64,000 bases of DNA from Nostoc sp. PCC 7107 (GCF_000316625.1 NC_019676.1:4668501-4732500); one strand, 5' to 3'. Positions 26,212-35,730 are shown, numbered from the stretch's first letter. A program made the numbers and translations. Notes: a model not told the origin generated them from the sequence alone.

Positions 26212-26682
26212 TTACTCATAAGTATAGCGATCGCGCGGTAGGGGTTTTGTTAAAAATCTTGCCAGCCATGCTAAAGCAATTATCCATAAACCGACAGATA
26301 TTGGTCTGATTTGATTTTGCAATTGCAAAATTTCTACATCACTAAAACTACGATTGAGGAGTTGGAATGCAAAAAGAAAAGCTACCACCCAAATAATTAT
26401 TCCAATCGGAGTTATTATTGCTAATAATTTAACTGTTTTACTTACTTTTCTATAATTTTGCCAGCGTAAAGCTATCCAACATCCAAGTACTTCTCCAATC
26501 CACCAGCCTAAAAATTGACCCACTAAAGGTGGTATAATACCTTCTAATTCGGCATTAGGCATAAATTTAATTACGTATTCTCTACCTAAATAACCGCCCA
26601 AATATAAAAGTATAACTGCACCGATAAAACTACCAATAATTGCTGCCAAATATCCGCTTTTGCTGTTTCTAGATAACTGCAT
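26212..26682 (-). CDS. Integral membrane protein of unknown function
   Basis: A 156-residue protein with about four hydrophobic segments (near 10-30, 48-70, 84-106 and 129-145). The Gly-rich first segment (IIGSFIGAVILLYLGGYLG) and GQFLGWWIGEVLGCWIAL suggest packed helices. The C-terminus is basic (RFLTKPLPRDRYTYE). I recognise no family. It has its own ATG at 26682 and no co-directional neighbour close by. Confidence 0.6.
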   Translation of the reverse strand: MQLSRNSKSGYLAAIIGSFIGAVILLYLGGYLGREYVIKFMPNAELEGIIPPLVGQFLGWWIGEVLGCWIALRWQNYRKVSKTVKLLAIITPIGIIIWVVAFLFAFQLLNRSFSDVEILQLQNQIRPISVGLWIIALAWLARFLTKPLPRDRYTYE

Positions 26683-26870
26683 ATTGACCAGAGCCGCGAT
26701 AATTAATAATGAATTAAGATTGTTAGTAATTGAACAACGGAATTAAGAGGCAATTTTCCTTGCTCAATACAAAATAAGTTTCACTATCCTATTTAATTTG
26801 TGCGTGCAAATTATCTAGGATGGCTATAGATCCAATATTAATTAAGCAGTTTCCGGAATTGATAGCTATG

Positions 26871-27488
26871 TTAACCTTGAATGCTAGAATAAACTGAAGA
26901 AATTTCAGTTTGACCTATTTGTTCAAGTGCAAGACGGTCATAGTGTTCTTTATCTCTATATTTGATGATTCTGCTAGGTTGACCGCCTACAATTGCTAGA
27001 GGTTCCACATTAGAAGTTACAACTGTACCTGCGGCGATAATTGCTCCATCGCCAATCACAACACCTGGAATAATTAAAACATTAGCGCCTATCCAAACGT
27101 TGCGACCAACCATTACAGGTTTATGAATGTAAACATCGTGTTCGTAAGGTAGAGTATTGCTTTGATAATCGTGATTTGCAGATAAGATAACAACGTTAAA
27201 TCCGATTGTAGTGTTGTCGCCAATTGTAATTCCCCCGCGACCATCTAAAACAACGTTAGTACCGATGTAAATTTTATTGCCAAAAGAAACATTATGCGGA
27301 TGATCAATCCGAATATTATCTCTAAATCGCACACGGGAACCGACGGATTTTAATTGTTGCTTTAGTTTTTGATGTTTATATTGCTTGATTTTGGTTTGCA
27401 AATACTCTTCCCACTTGACTATATGCGGGATGAAAGATACTAAGATGCGCTCTAATTTATGAGTAATTTTATGGCTAATTTTTTTCAT
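26871..27488 (-). CDS. Hexapeptide-repeat acyltransferase (left-handed beta-helix)
   Basis: A 205-residue protein with a basic helical N-terminus (about 1-50) and a left-handed beta-helix of hexapeptide repeats ([22 protein letters not shown], then [22 protein letters not shown]). The loop SANHDY holds the catalytic His typical of the NodL/maltose acetyltransferase and capsule O-acetyltransferase group, and [15 protein letters not shown] is the usual C-terminal cap. It probably acetylates a sugar. No sugar or capsule cluster surrounds it, so the acceptor is unknown. Confidence 0.85.
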   Translation of the reverse strand: MKKISHKITHKLERILVSFIPHIVKWEEYLQTKIKQYKHQKLKQQLKSVGSRVRFRDNIRIDHPHNVSFGNKIYIGTNVVLDGRGGITIGDNTTIGFNVVILSANHDYQSNTLPYEHDVYIHKPVMVGRNVWIGANVLIIPGVVIGDGAIIAAGTVVTSNVEPLAIVGGQPSRIIKYRDKEHYDRLALEQIGQTEISSVYSSIQG

Positions 27489-27640
27489 AGGTTGTATAAA
27501 AAATGATTTCTGCCGCTATTCTCTAGAAAATGAGCGATCGCTTATATTAGATAAAGACTGCTGTTAAAATATATACAGTAGATTGTTATTTAATCAGGAT
27601 TTCTACACAAAAGTTTCTATTGCAATCCTATAGATATAGT

Positions 27641-27674
27641 ACACCCCACCTTTCTTATGAGGAAGAGTGGGGTG
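27641..27674. repeat. Imperfect inverted repeat with ACACCCCA arms
   Basis: ACACCCCA (27641-27648) pairs with TGGGGTGT (27667-27674), with a further CTTTC/GGAAG-type pairing inside. T residues follow on the plus strand, but the adjacent genes are both on the minus strand. It is probably an intergenic repeat downstream of the Uma2 gene. Confidence 0.5.
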
Positions 27675-27713
27675 TTTTATCAAAACTTAAGTGATGAGGT
27701 ATTGACCAAACAT

Positions 27714-28448
27714 TTAATCTTGTGGTTCAATACCCGCTGCACGTAATTGTGCTGCTAGTCGTTCAGCACGTTGATGTTCTTGTTCAGCACGTTGTCGTTC
27801 TTGTTCTGCTAACTCAAAACCCCAGAGTAATAGGTTTCCTTGTTCATCCCACCACCGCAACCAATGGCCTGTGCGATTTTCACGAGTACCTTGCCAAACG
27901 CTAAGGAAAAGATTCATTTCGCTAATCCAGTAATGTTGGCTCTCGTTAGGGGTTTGGATGGTGTATCTGCCTGTATTGTTATCTAGGCGATAAACTTCTA
28001 AGTTACCGCTATCAGGTTCAAAGATGGCATAGTTTGGCACTTTTAAGATGCGCTCATAAAAAAACCATTTCCCAGGAGGATAGGTTGGTTTGGCAGAATA
28101 CTCTGTTCCTTCTGTATCGGAAATAAATTCCATCACAATTACAGGGATATCGCCTTGGAGTTGGGGAGTGTAACTGCGGATTACTTCTGCCTTATCAACG
28201 GTGATTTTGGGAATATATGCCCAATCAGGGGCTTTAATGACCATTTTTCCATCTAAAGTGGCACAAATCCCATAATTTGTGGATGTAAAGGCATTTTCGG
28301 GGATTTTTCCGGCAATTTGTAGACTTTCTGTGAGGGCGGCGGCTATGGCTGGTTGGTTGATGTTATCCACTGGCTCATCTGGAAGAACGTAATCATCGGG
28401 TAGTTTTTCCCAACTGACTTGATAGTTTTGGGTGATGATGGCTGTCAT
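27714..28448 (-). CDS. Uma2 family (DUF820) putative endonuclease with coiled-coil tail
   Basis: A 244-residue protein of the Uma2 family, predicted PD-(D/E)XK nuclease fold. The fold core is seen as IKAPDWAYIPKI, IPVIVMEFISD and KWFFYERILKVPNYAIFEP (Asp, Glu and Lys of the presumed active site). Residues about 205-244 are a Glu/Gln/Arg-rich coiled coil ending AAGIEPQD. Uma2 genes are strongly expanded in cyanobacteria and their biological role is unsettled. This is the first of three in the window; the one at 56220 has the same tail type. Confidence 0.8.
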   Translation of the reverse strand: MTAIITQNYQVSWEKLPDDYVLPDEPVDNINQPAIAAALTESLQIAGKIPENAFTSTNYGICATLDGKMVIKAPDWAYIPKITVDKAEVIRSYTPQLQGDIPVIVMEFISDTEGTEYSAKPTYPPGKWFFYERILKVPNYAIFEPDSGNLEVYRLDNNTGRYTIQTPNESQHYWISEMNLFLSVWQGTRENRTGHWLRWWDEQGNLLLWGFELAEQERQRAEQEHQRAERLAAQLRAAGIEPQD

Positions 28449-28523
28449 GTTGAGTAGGTGTGGGGGGATAAGGGTGTGAGGGTGTAGGGGAAATTCTATA
28501 ATCTGTCCCCTATCAGCTATTAC

Positions 28524-30104
28524 CTATTCGTCGTCGTCTGGCTCGAAATCGCTATCTTCTAATGTTTGATGGGGGATGGCAGCAATAATGGCATCAATTA
28601 CTTTGGATACTGGTAAGATTTCCAGATTAAGGTCGGGAAATTTTGTTCCTTTTGGGACGATCGCGCGTTTGAATCCCAATTTAGCTGCTTCTTTTAACCG
28701 CAGTTCCATTTGGGAAACCGATCGCACTTGTCCTCCTAACCCAACTTCCCCAATCAAAACTGTACCTGGATCAACGATGCGATCGCGAAAACTCGCAACA
28801 ATTGCGATCGCTACTCCTAAATCTACGGCTGGTTCTACTACACTCAATCCACCCGCAGAAGCCACATAAGAATCTAGCTTGGACATGGGAATCCCCACCC
28901 GCTTTTCTAAAACGGCGAGAATTTGGACTAAGCGGTTGTAGTCTACACCAGTCCCGGCGCGTCGGGGTGAGGGGTAACTTGTCGGGCTAACCAAGGCTTG
29001 TAATTCCACCACAATCGGGCGTGTACCTTCGCAAGCCACAACAATGGCTGTACCTGGGGCCGGATCATCACGATTGCCTAAAAATAACTCGGAAGGGTTA
29101 GAAACTTCTCGCAGTCCGTGTTCTACCATTTCAAAGATGCCGATTTCGTGGGTAGCGCCGAAACGGTTTTTCACGGTTCTTAATAAGCGGTGGGAGGCAA
29201 AGCGATCGCCTTCAAAATACAGTACTGTATCTACTAAGTGTTCTAAGACTTTCGGCCCGGCGATCGCTCCTTCTTTGGTGACGTGTCCCACAATTAACAT
29301 CGTGATGTCTTCGTGTTTCGCCACTTTCATTAAGGCTGCGGTACATTCTCTCACCTGGGCGACAGAACCAGGTGCAGATGTCAGGGCGGGAAAAAATACG
29401 GTTTGAATACTATCAATCACCGCTACATTTGGTCTGAGTGAATCTATTTCCCGCAAAATTTCTTCTAAATCAGTTTCTGGTAAGACATATAAATCTGCAC
29501 CTAAACGCTCAGAGGGGTCTGTTACTGTTGCTACTTCTAATACTTCGGCATTTACGGTGACTGCTGCTTCGTCTATATCTAAGGTTGCTTCGGCTGTTGT
29601 GCCATTCCCATTACCAACCACACTCACCGATTTGGAAACACCCAAACGCAACGCCCGCAATTTGACTTGTTGTCCTGATTCTTCCCCAGAAACGTAGAGA
29701 ATGCGGTATCTCTGCGCTAGTTGATTTGATACTTGCAGCAATAATGTAGATTTACCAATCCCCGGATCACCACCAATTAATACCATTGAACCGGGAACAA
29801 TACCACCACCTAACACCCGATCTAATTCTTCGTAGCCAGATTTCCAGCGCGTGAGTTGGCGATCGCTAATTTGATCAAATGTCAGCGAAGCCCGTGCTTT
29901 GGCTGGTTTAGCGTGGGATTTACCATTATTTTGCTCTTTATGCCAACTGCCGACTCCTCCTCTTGTGGGTACATCAACAGAAGATTGAATGGCAATTTGT
30001 TCTTCTAAAGAATTGAAGGTTCCGCAATTAGGACATTTACCAAACCACTGAGGAGATTCTGCACCACATTCGTTACAAATGTAAAAGGTTTTAGGCTTAG
30101 GCAT
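28524..30104 (-). CDS. radA: DNA repair protein RadA (Sms)
   Basis: A 526-residue RadA. Order: C4 zinc finger (CNECGAESPQWFGKCPNCG, about 10-28), RecA-like ATPase with Walker A GGDPGIGKST (near 100), the RadA-specific motif KNRFG, and a C-terminal Lon-protease-like domain (about 360-510). RadA helps branch migration in recombinational repair. An unusual stretch of about 30 residues (SVVGNGNGTTAEATLDIDEAAV) lengthens the ATPase domain beyond the usual 455-460 residues. It diverges from rpaB over a roughly 175-base AT-rich gap. Confidence 0.94.
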   Translation of the reverse strand: MPKPKTFYICNECGAESPQWFGKCPNCGTFNSLEEQIAIQSSVDVPTRGGVGSWHKEQNNGKSHAKPAKARASLTFDQISDRQLTRWKSGYEELDRVLGGGIVPGSMVLIGGDPGIGKSTLLLQVSNQLAQRYRILYVSGEESGQQVKLRALRLGVSKSVSVVGNGNGTTAEATLDIDEAAVTVNAEVLEVATVTDPSERLGADLYVLPETDLEEILREIDSLRPNVAVIDSIQTVFFPALTSAPGSVAQVRECTAALMKVAKHEDITMLIVGHVTKEGAIAGPKVLEHLVDTVLYFEGDRFASHRLLRTVKNRFGATHEIGIFEMVEHGLREVSNPSELFLGNRDDPAPGTAIVVACEGTRPIVVELQALVSPTSYPSPRRAGTGVDYNRLVQILAVLEKRVGIPMSKLDSYVASAGGLSVVEPAVDLGVAIAIVASFRDRIVDPGTVLIGEVGLGGQVRSVSQMELRLKEAAKLGFKRAIVPKGTKFPDLNLEILPVSKVIDAIIAAIPHQTLEDSDFEPDDDE

Positions 30105-30280
30105 TCTTAAATCTTAATTAAGTTAATTAATCTTAATTTTTTCTTAATTCTTACAAAAAACTAAAGTCAAAGAAAACTGGTTTTTCCAGCATTTTTCAAA
30201 TCAATTGAGGGAATGATATCTTAATATTATGGTATTAAAAATTAATCATGAAAAATTTTAGTTAAGGAGCGTTGAGAAAC

Positions 30281-31009
30281 TTGGAAAGTCATAAAGAAAA
30301 AATCCTGGTGGTAGACGATGAAGCCAGCATTCGCCGGATTTTAGAAACGCGCCTTTCTATGATTGGCTACGATGTTGTGACTGCTGGCGACGGCGAGGAA
30401 GCGTTAGAAACTTTTCGCAAATCCGATCCTGATTTAGTAGTTTTGGATGTAATGATGCCAAAGCTGGATGGTTACGGCGTGTGTCAAGAATTACGTAAAG
30501 AGTCAGATGTCCCTATTATTATGCTAACAGCCTTGGGGGACGTTGCCGATCGCATCACAGGTTTAGAATTAGGTGCTGATGACTACGTAGTTAAGCCATT
30601 CTCCCCCAAAGAGCTAGAAGCGCGGATTCGCTCAGTTTTACGCCGCGTAGATAAAACTGGTGCTTCGGGAATTCCCAGTTCTGGGGTAATTCACGTAGGA
30701 AATATCAAAATCGATACCAACAAGCGACAAGTTTACAAAGGTGATGAGCGTATTCGCTTGACGGGAATGGAATTCAGCTTACTAGAATTGCTGGTTAGCC
30801 GTTCTGGAGAAGCTTTTTCCCGTTCTGAGATTTTGCAGGAAGTTTGGGGATATACACCAGAACGCCATGTAGATACGCGGGTGGTGGATGTGCATATATC
30901 TCGATTACGAGCAAAATTAGAAGACGACCCCAGTAACCCAGAATTAATCCTGACGGCAAGAGGTACGGGTTATTTGTTTCAACGCATAATTGAACCTGGA
31001 GAAGAGTAA
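30281..31009 (+). CDS. rpaB: OmpR-family response regulator RpaB (Ycf27)
   Basis: A 242-residue regulator with a receiver domain (about 1-120: acidic VDDEAS, phospho-acceptor Asp in LVVLDVMMPKLDG near 55, Lys in DYVVKPFSPKEL) and a winged-helix OmpR/PhoB DNA-binding domain (about 140-238, HVDTRVVDVHISRLRAKLEDDP). Sequence is close to RpaB, the essential regulator of photosynthesis and high-light genes. I choose TTG at 30281 (protein opening ESHKEKILVVDDE) because AAGGAG (30264-30269) is then 11 bases away. A TTG three codons earlier would leave only 2 bases of spacing. Non-ATG start is therefore likely. Confidence 0.9.
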   Translation: MESHKEKILVVDDEASIRRILETRLSMIGYDVVTAGDGEEALETFRKSDPDLVVLDVMMPKLDGYGVCQELRKESDVPIIMLTALGDVADRITGLELGADDYVVKPFSPKELEARIRSVLRRVDKTGASGIPSSGVIHVGNIKIDTNKRQVYKGDERIRLTGMEFSLLELLVSRSGEAFSRSEILQEVWGYTPERHVDTRVVDVHISRLRAKLEDDPSNPELILTARGTGYLFQRIIEPGEE

Positions 31010-31171
31010 GCGAAAGTATGAAGTATGTAGACGCGCAGCGGCTTGCCGCAGGCTAGTGTGAAGTATGAAATTTTATCGTTCATTACTTAGCACTCAGCAC
31101 GGGCTAAATGCCCCGCTACCGCTCTAAGCGCAGCCATTGCCCGCAGGGCTTTACAGCACTCAGCACTTAAA
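31010..31171. repeat. Composite of Nostoc-type small repeats between rpaB and the ccb gene
   Basis: The gap holds AGTATGAAGTATG copies, a palindrome (GCAGCGGCTTGCCGCAGGCT), repeated CACTCAGCAC units and a GC-rich segment (CGCTCTAAGCGCAGCC). I recognise the strings as interspersed repeats of Nostoc genomes. The last CACTCAGCACTTAAA abuts the next start codon. Confidence 0.55.
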
Positions 31172-31816
31172 ATGACCAAACCTGATCCCAATCGAGTTTT
31201 GCGCCGTTTACCCATAGTTGTCGGTGGGTTAGGCGCTATACTTTTGCTGATTAACCGTTTATTAACACTAGAACTAACAGAATCTCAATCTCGTGGTGAT
31301 GTGTTGGGTGTAATTTTGAGTGCCGTGTTAATTTTAACGGGTTTAATTTGGCAGCAAGTACAGCCGCGATCGCCGGATGTTGTCGAACTGATTGGAGAAG
31401 AAGGTTTTGTACTTGCAGACAATTTACCAGAAGCCGTGAAAACAGAACTAGCCTGGGCATCTCGGATGATATTAACTAACACCGTAACGCGATCGCTGGT
31501 AGTTGTATATAAAGGCAAAGTTTTGTTACGTCGCGGTATTCTGGGACTTAAATCTGAGGTAGTACCAGGGACAATCTTAAAAAGAGTACTGGAAAAACAA
31601 CAGCCAGTTTATTTAGTTAATTTAAATATCTACCCCGGCAAAATAGAATTCGATTATTTACCCGAAAATACTCAAGGGGTAATTTGTCAACCCATTGGGG
31701 ATAAAGGCGTGATGATTTTAGGCGCAAATGCACCTAGAAGTTACACCAAACAAGATGAAAATTGGATTGCTGGCATTGCTGATAAATTAGCTGTCACAAT
31801 TAGTTCGTATATCTAA
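31172..31816 (+). CDS. Cofactor assembly of complex C subunit B (CCB2/CCB4-like, DUF2930)
   Basis: A 214-residue membrane protein. Two transmembrane helices lie near 13-30 and 44-61, followed by a soluble domain (VELIGEEGFVLADNLPEAVKTELAWASRMIL and NTQGVICQPIGDKGVMILGA). This matches the CCB2/CCB4 family, which attaches the covalent c'-type haem to cytochrome b6 during cytochrome b6f assembly. Placement next to rpaB is consistent with a photosynthesis role but is not proof. Promoter not visible because the upstream gap is made of repeats. Confidence 0.82.
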   Translation: MTKPDPNRVLRRLPIVVGGLGAILLLINRLLTLELTESQSRGDVLGVILSAVLILTGLIWQQVQPRSPDVVELIGEEGFVLADNLPEAVKTELAWASRMILTNTVTRSLVVVYKGKVLLRRGILGLKSEVVPGTILKRVLEKQQPVYLVNLNIYPGKIEFDYLPENTQGVICQPIGDKGVMILGANAPRSYTKQDENWIAGIADKLAVTISSYI

Positions 31817-31941
31817 TAATTTAATTTTTAAACGCAGAGGTAGATGGAAGAAAACGCAAAGTAACTCAGAGTATGTTTACAGCTAATTATTTACTTTATT
31901 TTCCTATCTTGTCGTCGGATATTTCAAAAATTTAAACGCTC

Positions 31942-32460
31942 ATGCAAATTATTTATTGGTTATTAATTGCCTTAATGATTGTTGGAATTATTGGTGCTGT
32001 AGTCCCAGCAATTCCTGGGAGTAGTTTAATTTTAGCCGCCATTATTATTTGGGGACTTGTCAGTGGTTCTTTTGCCGCGATTAAAATACCCTTAATAGTA
32101 ACAATTGTTGTTTTGCTTTTAAGTGTCGGAGTTGATTTTTTAGCCAGTTACATCGGAGCAAAACAAGCCGGGGCGAGTAAATGGGGACAAATTGGTGCAG
32201 TTGTTGGCTTAGTTTTAGGAATCTTGGGATTCTTACCAGCTTTACCTTTTGGCGGGCCATTGTTAGGAATGTTATTCGGGCCGCTAATAGGCGCAATTAT
32301 TGGTGAATTTATTTTCCGCCGAGAATTATGGCCAGCAGTTAAAGCAGGTATTGGAATTGTCGTTGGTACATTAGTCGGGAATTTAATTCAGGGGTTGTTA
32401 GCAGTTACAGCTGTTGCAGTTTTTATAGTCACAACTTGGCCGCAAGTATTTAGTGGATGA
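31942..32460 (+). CDS. DUF456 family membrane protein
   Basis: A 172-residue, very hydrophobic protein with four to five membrane segments and Gly-rich helices, as in DUF456: LIALMIVGIIGAVVPAIPGS, a central SYIGAKQAGASKWGQIGAVVG, LPFGGPLLGMLFGPLIGAIIGEF, and KAGIGIVVGTLVGNLIQG at the end. Family function is unknown. It follows the ccb gene on the same strand after about 125 bases. Confidence 0.8.
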   Translation: MQIIYWLLIALMIVGIIGAVVPAIPGSSLILAAIIIWGLVSGSFAAIKIPLIVTIVVLLLSVGVDFLASYIGAKQAGASKWGQIGAVVGLVLGILGFLPALPFGGPLLGMLFGPLIGAIIGEFIFRRELWPAVKAGIGIVVGTLVGNLIQGLLAVTAVAVFIVTTWPQVFSG

Positions 32461-32490
32461 CTAAGTAGGTATTTGATCATATTTGGCAGA

Positions 32491-32580
32491 CACGCACACA
32501 GGCTTGTGCTGGTTCGTTTGTAGGATTTATCGTCTGTCATGCAATTGTGACATAGATAATCATCAGTCTTGCCAGTAGCT
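32491..32580. repeat. Diverged dispersed repeat, copy A
   Basis: GGCTTGT, TTGTAGGATTTAT, GCAATTGTGACATAGATAATC and AGTCTT occur in the same order and spacing as in 35731-35810, with substitutions and small gaps. It follows the DUF456 gene. The surrounding 32461-32759 contains no supported gene; a minus-strand frame there looks like translated repeat. Confidence 0.55.
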
Positions 32581-32759
32581 TGAATGAAGCGATGTATTCT
32601 ACTGGCTTTGCCTACGCATAACCCAACACATGGAATAAGCATGGTATTGGCTTGACTTACCTAAACTGAACACTCAATATATTAATTATTTTGCGGTATC
32701 TACTCAGATGAGGTCGTGCTTAAGCGATAATAACTACAACCCCAGACAGATGCACAGTT

Positions 32760-34907
32760 ATGACCTGCTGCCTAGATCCGGCCTGCCAAAACCCACCTCA
32801 CTTGGATGGCATAGAGTACTGCTCTAGCTGTGGAGCGCCATTAATCGCCTTGAGAAACCGCTATCGTCCAATTCAATCCATAGGTGGCGGTGGATTTGGG
32901 AAAACTTATCTAGCAGAAGATATCGACAAACTCAATGAGCCTTGTGTCATTAAGCAATTTGCACCGCAAGTCCAGGGAACAGGCGCACTCAAAAAAGCTA
33001 CAGAACTCTTTGAACAAGAAGCAAAGCGACTGCAACAGTTAGGCAAACATCCGCAAATTCCCACACTGTTAGCGTATTTTAATGAAGATAAACGCCTGTA
33101 CTTGGTACAGGAATTTATTGAAGGACAGAATTTATTAAAAGAATTACAACAGGACGGACATTTCACAGAAAATAAAGTTAGGGAATTATTGCTGGATTTA
33201 TTAGATATTCTCAAAACAGTTCATCAACAAAAAGTTATTCACCGCGATATTAAGCCAGAGAATATTATTCGCCATAGTAATGGCAAGTTAGTACTGATTG
33301 ATTTTGGTGCATCCAAGCAACTGACCGCAACAGCAGTGACGCAAGCTGGAACTCAAATTGGTTCTTTTGGTTATGCACCTATGGAACAAATGCAAGGTGG
33401 CGAAGCTTTCCCCTCCAGTGATTTATATAGTGTTGGTGCAACTTGCTTTCACTTGTTGAGTGGAACTCACCCTTGGGAGTTGTGGAAACGACAAGGTTAT
33501 GGCTGGGTTTTTAGTTGGAGAAATCATTTACGACAAGGTGTAAGTCAAGAATTTGGGCGGATGCTAGATAAATTATTGCAAGAAGAATCTCATCACCGTT
33601 ATGAGTCGGTGGAAGAATTATTAAAGGATTTAAACCCACCACCACAGCCTTCTATAACCAAAATCCAGCAAGACTTTGCAGACTTACCACCAACACAATT
33701 ACCAATACATCAACAACTAATTTCATTTTCATCATCATCGTCACCAGCCTTAGTCTCTTCTCAAGATCAAGTACTTACAAAAGAAAAATTAGTAGAGCGA
33801 CTAGTAAATTCAGAAGTATCGCCACAGCCATCGAGACAATATACTAAGTTGGCAAAACACTTGCTGCTGGGTGTTGCTATTACCTTAGTAGGAATTCAAA
33901 TATATGGTTATACTCGCGATCGCTTGTTTCCACCTAGTCCGATAATTGCAAATGTTAGTGAACTAGCTAGTCAAAGTAAAGCAAACAAAATCTTTTTGGA
34001 AAATGTCCTCCAAGGTTATTCCAATTACAATCCATTTATTCCCATTGCCATCAGCCCAGATGGCAAAACCCTTGCTAGTGGTAGTGGGGACAAAAACTCC
34101 AACATCAAACTGTGGGACATCGACAAAGGAAAGGAAATCTTTACTCACCCTGGTCATTCAGAAGCAGTTCGTTCCTTGGCTTTTAGTTCAGATGGCAAAA
34201 TTCTTGCTAGTGGTAGTGAGGAAAAAAACTCCAACATCAAACTGTGGGATATCTCCACAGGCAAGGAAATCCTTACTCTCCCTGGTCATTCAGAAGCAGT
34301 TCGTTCCGTCGCTTTTAGTCCAGATGGCAAAATTCTTGCTAGTGGTAGTGAGGAAAAAAACTCCAACATCAAACTGTGGGACATCGACAAAGGAAAGGAA
34401 ATCCTTACCCTCCCTGGTCATTCAATATCAGTTCGTTCCGTCGCTTTTAGTCCAGATGGCAAAATTCTTGCTAGTGGTAGTGGGGAAAGAAACTCCAATA
34501 TCAACAACATCAAACTGTGGGACATTGCAATAGGAAAGGAAATCCTGACTCTCCCTGGTCATTCAAAATCAGTTCGTTCCGTCGCTTTTAGTTCAGATGG
34601 CAAAATTCTTGCTAGTGGTAGTAATGATACAACTATCAAACTGTGGGATATCGCAAAAGGAAAGCTAATCAATACCCTAAAAGGTCATGAAGCTGAAGTT
34701 AATTCCGTTGCTATTAGTCCAGATGGCAAAACCCTTGTCAGTGGTAGCCACGACAAAACAATTAAAGTGTGGGATATTGCAACTAGAGAGGAAATCCTCA
34801 ACCTCGAAGATGATTATGGAGTTAATTCCGTTGCTATTAGTCCAGATGGCAAAACACTTGCCCGTGGGAGTATGGACAAAACCGTCAAAGTTTGGCGGCT
34901 ACCGTAG
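32760..34907 (+). CDS. Ser/Thr protein kinase with WD40 propeller
   Basis: A 715-residue protein. N-terminal Cys cluster (CC..C at 3-9, CSSC at 21-24) resembling a zinc ribbon, then a Hanks kinase domain: IGGGGFG (41-47), Lys65, HRDIKPEN (161-168), DFG (181-183) and GSFGYAPMEQ. Pro/Ser-rich linker (about 295-360), one transmembrane helix (about 366-385), then seven WD40-type repeats (about 425-715) with the SPDGK/LASGS/IKLWDI pattern. This is a signature architecture of filamentous cyanobacteria. The propeller would sit on the other side of the membrane and could sense a ligand or partner. Substrates unknown. Confidence 0.92.
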   Translation: MTCCLDPACQNPPHLDGIEYCSSCGAPLIALRNRYRPIQSIGGGGFGKTYLAEDIDKLNEPCVIKQFAPQVQGTGALKKATELFEQEAKRLQQLGKHPQIPTLLAYFNEDKRLYLVQEFIEGQNLLKELQQDGHFTENKVRELLLDLLDILKTVHQQKVIHRDIKPENIIRHSNGKLVLIDFGASKQLTATAVTQAGTQIGSFGYAPMEQMQGGEAFPSSDLYSVGATCFHLLSGTHPWELWKRQGYGWVFSWRNHLRQGVSQEFGRMLDKLLQEESHHRYESVEELLKDLNPPPQPSITKIQQDFADLPPTQLPIHQQLISFSSSSSPALVSSQDQVLTKEKLVERLVNSEVSPQPSRQYTKLAKHLLLGVAITLVGIQIYGYTRDRLFPPSPIIANVSELASQSKANKIFLENVLQGYSNYNPFIPIAISPDGKTLASGSGDKNSNIKLWDIDKGKEIFTHPGHSEAVRSLAFSSDGKILASGSEEKNSNIKLWDISTGKEILTLPGHSEAVRSVAFSPDGKILASGSEEKNSNIKLWDIDKGKEILTLPGHSISVRSVAFSPDGKILASGSGERNSNINNIKLWDIAIGKEILTLPGHSKSVRSVAFSSDGKILASGSNDTTIKLWDIAKGKLINTLKGHEAEVNSVAISPDGKTLVSGSHDKTIKVWDIATREEILNLEDDYGVNSVAISPDGKTLARGSMDKTVKVWRLP

Positions 34908-34967
34908 CAATGATTGACCTACGCTAAAGTAAAGACAGTTTAACCAAGCAGGGTGGGGAATTGAACA

Positions 34968-35063
34968 ATGGCAACAGAAACAATTACTCTGCAAATTCCA
35001 GAAATACTATATCAGCGTTTAGTCAACAACGCCCACGCTAAATGTCACCTCATTAAATACTAA
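34968..35063 (+). pseudogene. Truncated remnant of a small cyanobacterial protein gene
   Basis: ATG at 34968 gives MATETITLQIPEILYQRLVN then an unrelated tail and a stop after 31 codons. The opening is the conserved N-terminus of a common cyanobacterial family whose full members are longer and often sit near toxin-antitoxin genes. The following residues (NNAHAKCHLIKY) do not fit that pattern. I read it as a 5' fragment left after deletion, with possible translation into a short peptide. Confidence 0.45.
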
Positions 35064-35107
35064 TATTAGGTTTTATCATAGAAAAAAGCCACGCTATGGT
35101 CTAGCTT

Positions 35108-35716
35108 ATGTCTTCCCTTGTCTTGGAACAACCTAGTAATGCTGAGACTTCCTACGTTCTTTTGTACAATGTCAGTTGGGAAAAGTTAGAACAGCTTGAT
35201 ATTGCCCTTACTGGGACAAGCGCAAGGCTAACTTATTTAGACGGTCTTCTAGAAATTATGTCACCCCTGTCTGATGATCACGAGGATAATAAAAAAACTC
35301 TGGCGATGTTACTAGAAGTCTATATGCGGATGAAGAACATCCGGTTTTATGGACGTGGAAGTGCAACTATAGGTAATAAGGAAGATAATACACGACGAGA
35401 ACCTGATGAGTCTTATAATTTAGGAACAAAAAAACCAATTCCTGATTTAATTTTGGAAATAACTGTTACAAGTGGTGGAATTAATAAGCTAAAAATTTAT
35501 CAGCGTTTAGGAGTACCTGAAGTTTGGTTTTGGGAAGATGGTTTGTTATCACTTTATTGTTTGCAAGGTGACAGCTATATAAAAGCTACTAAAAGCAATT
35601 TGTTGCCTGATTTAAATTTAGATTTATTAGCAAAATATGCGCGAATGACTGACCAATATGATGCTGTGAATGAATATATTCAGATAATAAATAAGGAATA
35701 TAACAATCCTATTTGA
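35108..35716 (+). CDS. Uma2 family putative endonuclease
   Basis: A 202-residue Uma2 protein without a coiled-coil tail. Core motifs: NVSWEKLEQLDIALTGTSAR, LTYLDGLLEIMSPLSDDHE, IPDLILEITVTSGGINKLKIY (presumed Asp, Glu, Lys of the nuclease core) and YQRLGVPEVWFWED. It follows the truncated remnant by 45 bases. Catalytic activity has not been shown for this subgroup as far as I know. Confidence 0.82.
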   Translation: MSSLVLEQPSNAETSYVLLYNVSWEKLEQLDIALTGTSARLTYLDGLLEIMSPLSDDHEDNKKTLAMLLEVYMRMKNIRFYGRGSATIGNKEDNTRREPDESYNLGTKKPIPDLILEITVTSGGINKLKIYQRLGVPEVWFWEDGLLSLYCLQGDSYIKATKSNLLPDLNLDLLAKYARMTDQYDAVNEYIQIINKEYNNPI

Positions 35717-35730
35717 TTGGCAAATAACCA

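Noticed and set aside
32388-32642. 84-codon minus-strand frame after the DUF456 gene
   Set aside because: It overlaps the DUF456 3' end and a dispersed repeat; the translation looks like repeat sequence.
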